This document shows, in pieces, positions 42,901 to 44,495 of a stretch of 44,495 bases of DNA. The notes beneath the pieces were generated by a model. The model was not told the DNA's origin, did no database searches, and was given only the letters and a program-made list of their open reading frames with translations. A program made the position numbers and the translations under genes. The stretch comes from CAJXNP01 sp050305935 (GTDB lineage Bacteria > Bacteroidota > Bacteroidia > Cytophagales > Cyclobacteriaceae): positions 1 through 44,495 of the forward strand of contig JBNLGG010000034.1 of the NCBI GenBank assembly GCA_050305935.1, given 5' to 3'. Within the stretch, counting starts at the first letter, position 1, and each line of letters opens with the position of its first letter.

Positions 42901-43284
42901 AAAGGCGCAGATATAAAAGTGCATGGCGACCGGGATATGTTAAACACCATCTTGAGAAATCTGATCAGCAATGCCATCAAGTTTACGGAAAACAATGGTA
43001 AGGTGGATATTCGGGTAACTGAAGACGATCAATTTGCTACCGTGGAAGTAGCCGATAATGGTGTGGGCATGGAAAAGGAGGTGGTCGACAAACTGTTTAA
43101 CATCGACAAGAAAAACTCACGACAAGGCACATCCGGCGAAAAAGGATCTGCCTTGGGGCTTGTGTTGTGCAAGGACTTCGTTGAACGAAACGGTGGCAGG
43201 ATATCGGTAGAGAGCACTGAACGAAAGGGAAGCACTTTCAGGTTTACTGTTCCGCTAAGCTCGGTGGGTAAGGTGGTGGGGTGA
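39946..43284 (+). CDS. Two-component-propeller sensor histidine kinase
   Basis: 1,112 aa from the ATG at 39946; the GTG at 39931 is less likely because MKKQILYFLLFFSFSLVDAG is the signal peptide. Residues about 40-690 are Reg_prop repeats of two seven-bladed propellers (IWIGSKDGLNTYNG, LWVGTNMSGLQKFN, LWFATDIGICKYN), about 705-772 a Y_Y_Y domain, 785-805 a membrane helix, then a coiled coil, HisKA with FSIVAHDLKNPFHAI (His891) and HATPase. Unlike classic hybrid HTCS proteins it has no receiver or AraC domain. The G2 box reads GEKGSALGLVL instead of GTGLGL. The 3' end recurs at 44017 as a diverged remnant. Such proteins usually sense polysaccharide fragments or other periplasmic ligands. Confidence 0.92.
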   Translation: MKKQILYFLLFFSFSLVDAGAQRLDMRFYDPFKDLPLTNTYITGLAQDTSGIIWIGSKDGLNTYNGTEVVQFFNDPQDSTSLIDNNISHVFIDSFGRIWVATNIGLCLYDPVMNNFKRLVTALDLNGVVSPNTTKVVEDKNHNIYIVVVDGVYLFDEEKASFSEIVKIGKGGITEVLFDDQNNLWISGNQGGGLYYFDRSEGDLVTFNEYIGGDLLMNEEIFDIVFYHGRLYIAMYGDGLASVDLTTKDFKSYKNSNDFDAHIINTYVDNDDRLWVCDLSGLKLFDEELDIFYGYYAEGEMAHNFKKNITAIFQDRQGSYWTTHNPGGVSVRNKPRGFRLTNKSDEWYWHTTEENITSFTMDDLGNWWIGNHYNGIDVFDWAHTRMITYLPGEESGLGKGTVFAMLHDSNQELWVGTNMSGLQKFNKRDSTFSAFLHDEEEPTSIASNDVRSIAEDKSGNLWLAVHGKGVDMFDRRSNTFKHYSKENNNLSNAWTYKVFVDKSENVWVASSWGLSKLPPGEEQFITYLNNVDDQSSLPNNEINDIFQDSKGDLWFATDIGICKYNRQEDNFIRYQLGFKNNFTCAIEEDSKGNLWVSTYDGLYCFNPLNNRLFYFSNRDGLQDGEFNRNASFKDGVGTLFFGGVNGLTSFIPEKLNYNNQPPGIRITKLSVFNEEVKPNDATGILNHHIAYTKEIKLEYTQNVIGFEFAAINMINPEKNQYRYILQGFDKDWVDVGTRNTATYTNLNPGNYVFKVIASNNDQVWNEEGVSLSIVVRPPWWMTWWFRLILILMVVLAVALIVYVRTARLKNQKLILEKMVEDRTQRLHEKNQLLKQQKEDLNEINALLEERTQQVEEQSAILIRQTDDLKDKNSELEKLNITKDKFFSIVAHDLKNPFHAILSLSEMFYTKFDKLTDEDKIKMAGYINNSGKIVYNLLENLLNWARSQSDQIVYNPKDLDIFVLIDENVQLMKNNAEEKEISICFHKGADIKVHGDRDMLNTILRNLISNAIKFTENNGKVDIRVTEDDQFATVEVADNGVGMEKEVVDKLFNIDKKNSRQGTSGEKGSALGLVLCKDFVERNGGRISVESTERKGSTFRFTVPLSSVGKVVG

Positions 43285-43428
43285 TTTGTGAGCCGCTGTG
43301 GCCTGATTGGTCAAATCATTTTTCTATGCTGCACACGAACAGTACCCGAAGCGGAAGCTTCTGAAGGTGGACAAATATTCAAACTTAGGCACAAGCACCG
43401 CTACGCTAATGCTTGCGCCAGGGGGGGT
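43218..43428. repeat. Direct repeat A: kinase 3' end plus downstream element
   Basis: From TGAACGAAAGGGAA inside the kinase gene, over its stop codon, to about GCTAATGCTTGCGCCAGG. It aligns with 44017-44270 in the same orientation, with mismatches throughout. Shared blocks are GCACTTTCAGGTTTA, GGGGTGATTTGTGAGCCG, TTTCTATGCTG, CCCGAAGCGGA, and the GCTAATGCTTGC end. It forms the left border of the PIN toxin-antitoxin module. Confidence 0.8.
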
Positions 43429-43459
43429 GATTTGGAAGCAGTTGTAACCCGCACTTATA

Positions 43460-43830
43460 CTATATATCGTAGATAATGATATCCAATTCCTCCAAAGATT
43501 TGAATTGTTTATCGGCTGTTAGTAGAGGAAGATTATTTATATATGCAGAAGCAGCAATAATTGAATCCGGTAGTTTTAGATTTGACTTTTTCCGTAATTC
43601 AATTGTCAAATTCTTTATCTCTGTATTGATATCTATGATTACACAATTTTTAAGAGCTCGTTGATTAACTTTTCTTCCTTTGCTGTCAATCTTGGGAATG
43701 ATAAGAGTTCCAGCTCAGTGACAAAGGAAATATATAAATCTTTGTCAGAGATCATGTCAACAACTTCCGACTCTCCATTTAAGAAGTAGAGTAGAATATT
43801 AGTATCTACGAAGATTCTACTTCCACTCAT
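43460..43830 (-). pseudogene. PIN-domain (VapC-like) toxin with a frameshift
   Basis: The first part, 43830 down to 43639, reads SGSRIFVDTNILLYFLNGES and reaches FPRLTAKEEKLINELLKIV and a stop; Asp9 is the first PIN acidic residue and TELELL holds the next Glu. From the same place another frame continues: KNCVIIDINTEIKNLTIELR, then KLPDSIIAASAYINNLPLLT and ADKQFKSLEELDIIIYDI, stop at 43460. Joined, the two give a normal PIN length of about 123 aa. The switch lies at a run of five A on the coding strand; six would restore the frame. It may be a real inactivating deletion, a sequencing slip or, less likely, programmed frameshifting. The antitoxin overlaps its start. Confidence 0.8.
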
Positions 43831-43984
43831 CTCTCATCTGTTTTTGGTAATCCAATGGGTTGATTTCCAATTTTAATACACCGGCATATTTACTGATGTC
43901 TCTTTTACGTGATTTGGACACAGCAATAGTTATTCGTTTCTTAATCTCGTCTCTTGGAGTGCCTTTTTTGATAATTGTAACCAT
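43817..43984 (-). CDS. Antitoxin of the PIN toxin
   Basis: 55 aa: VTIIKKGTPRDEIKKRITIA, then a basic stretch SKSRKRDISKYAGVLKLEIN and the end PLDYQKQMRDEWK. This matches the small antitoxins paired with PIN toxins in Bacteroidota, whose C-terminal part (xGVxKLxxDPLxxQxxxRDEW) wraps the toxin. It ends 14 bases inside the toxin gene, the usual coupled order antitoxin then toxin. It should neutralise the PIN nuclease and repress its own operon; both points are known for the family, not shown here. ATG at 43984. Confidence 0.8.
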   Translation of the reverse strand: MVTIIKKGTPRDEIKKRITIAVSKSRKRDISKYAGVLKLEINPLDYQKQMRDEWK

Positions 43985-44016
43985 CGCTTAAATATTTGAC
44001 TAAAGATAATAATTAT

Positions 44017-44270
44017 TGAACGAATGGGAACGAGCACTTTCAGGTTTAGTGTTCCCTTGAGTTCGGTAAGTAAGGTGATGGGGTGATTTGTGAGCCGCCG
44101 TGACTTGTTTGGTCAGATCACTTTTCTATGCTGTGCCCGAGCTGTGCCCGAAGCGGATGCCCGCCTGCCAACATCGCTTGGCCTAAACGCTGGCGGGCAG
44201 GCTTCTAATTTTCGTAAAACATTCAAGCTTGGGCACAAGAACCATTGCGCTAATGCTTGCTTCAGTGGGA
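44017..44270. repeat. Direct repeat B with kinase 3' remnant and hairpin insertion
   Basis: Second copy of 43218-43428. Its first 70 bases read, in kinase frame, IERMGTSTFRFSVPLSSVSKVMG and stop, against TERKGSTFRFTVPLSSVGKVVG in the intact kinase: differences are mostly silent or conservative and the one indel is 3 bases. It also has a segment with arms 44159-44170 and 44191-44202 (GCCCGCCTGCCA / TGGCGGGCAGGC, paired with two G-U) absent from copy A. It forms the right border of the PIN module. Confidence 0.8.
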
Positions 44271-44284
44271 GGGTGTGTAGTTTT

Positions 44285-44495
44285 CTATTCGGTCAATCTG
44301 TTTTTCAAATCCATTCTTCCGTGCAATATTCTTGTTATTTCAATTGGAACTGAGTTTGTTTTGCGATAGAAGATTATATGTCGGTTTGCTTTTAATCCAA
44401 ACAAGTCGGTTGTAATTCCGTCATAATTCTTTCCTAAATCGGGATTATTGGCTATGTCCTGGCAACTATTAAGTAGTATATTGTAATATTTATCA
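44285..44495 (-). CDS. RelE/ParE family toxin, N-terminus beyond the window
   Basis: The last 69 codons of a minus-strand gene: SCQDIANNPDLGKNYDGITT, then DLFGLKANRHIIFYRKTNSV and PIEITRILHGRMDLKNRLTE. This is the C-terminal half of a ParE/RelE toxin: the NPxLG turn, GRHIIFYR-type strand and IxRILHxRMD motif are characteristic. ParE toxins poison gyrase, RelE cleave ribosome-bound mRNA; this form looks ParE-like. The start and any antitoxin gene would lie right of the edge. It stands 15 bases beyond repeat B. Confidence 0.82.
   Translation of the reverse strand, partial: DKYYNILLNSCQDIANNPDLGKNYDGITTDLFGLKANRHIIFYRKTNSVPIEITRILHGRMDLKNRLTE

Noticed and set aside
43288..43476. Short plus-strand frame after the kinase and its likeness at 44090-44353
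   Set aside because: Lies wholly in the direct repeats; composition is Cys/Arg/His-rich, the copies drift by indels out of frame, and no start signal or family is seen.
1..44495. CRISPR array, prophage or integrase-borne island
   Set aside because: No regularly spaced short repeats, no phage structural genes, no integrase or transposase frames seen on either strand.

Overview
The window looks like a chromosomal segment of a Bacteroidota bacterium, most likely of the order Cytophagales. This is an inference from gene content: IPExxxVDY-type small protein beside acpP, DUF4202, DUF3667, HemJ, two-component-propeller kinases, a longer-than-usual Lgt. AT-rich intergenic DNA with few Shine-Dalgarno sites and TAnnTTTG-type -7 boxes agree. 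Most of the window is ordinary housekeeping DNA; accessory features sit at both ends and in a few decayed gaps. No CRISPR array, rRNA or convincing tRNA was seen.

Layout: (1) 1-2.1 kb: 3' part of a B12-type radical SAM gene and an orphan two-helix membrane protein, the latter bracketed by two ~150-bp hairpin-rich repeats. (2) 2.1-9.0 kb, minus strand: acpP-fabF-rnc-nadE-lgt-Omp85-like gene, a probable long transcription unit for fatty-acid, RNA, NAD, lipoprotein and outer-membrane functions. (3) 9.2-13.2 kb: IPExxxVDY protein convergent with a tightly overlapping minus-strand set of response regulator, 90-aa protein, PhnP-like metallohydrolase and NFACT/RqcH-like protein, preceded by a tandem-HTH regulator. 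(4) 13.3-18.0 kb: a 1,578-aa hybrid kinase (seven PAS, GAF, HisKA, HATPase, REC, Hpt). (5) 18.1-21.7 kb: miaA, hemJ, SCO plus cytochrome c, and a promoter-to-terminator 97-aa gene.

(6) 21.7-26.4 kb: a molybdenum cofactor locus made of opposed units: moaA (-), moaD-moaE (+), moaC-mobA (-), moeA (+). The guanylyltransferase carries an N-terminal MobB-like domain. (7) 26.4-31 kb: beta-CASP metallo-beta-lactamase nuclease, a 7TM-PAS histidine kinase, a SulP permease remnant and a secreted MsrA. (8) 31-36.4 kb: alpha/beta hydrolase, outer-membrane barrel protein, DUF4202 pair, then aguA-aguB, which convert agmatine to putrescine. (9) 36.4-39.8 kb: two unrecognised secreted proteins, a broken Gfo/Idh/MocA gene and a DUF3667 zinc-ribbon membrane protein.

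(10) 39.9-44.5 kb: a propeller histidine kinase with an altered G2 box, then a small toxin-antitoxin island. A PIN (VapC-like) toxin, frameshifted at an A-run, and its 55-aa antitoxin lie between two direct repeats of about 210-260 bp. Both repeats contain the 3' end of a kinase gene; the second looks like the remnant of a paralogous kinase. A RelE/ParE toxin fragment runs off the right edge. This island and the hairpin repeats at the left end are the best candidates for previously undescribed structure.
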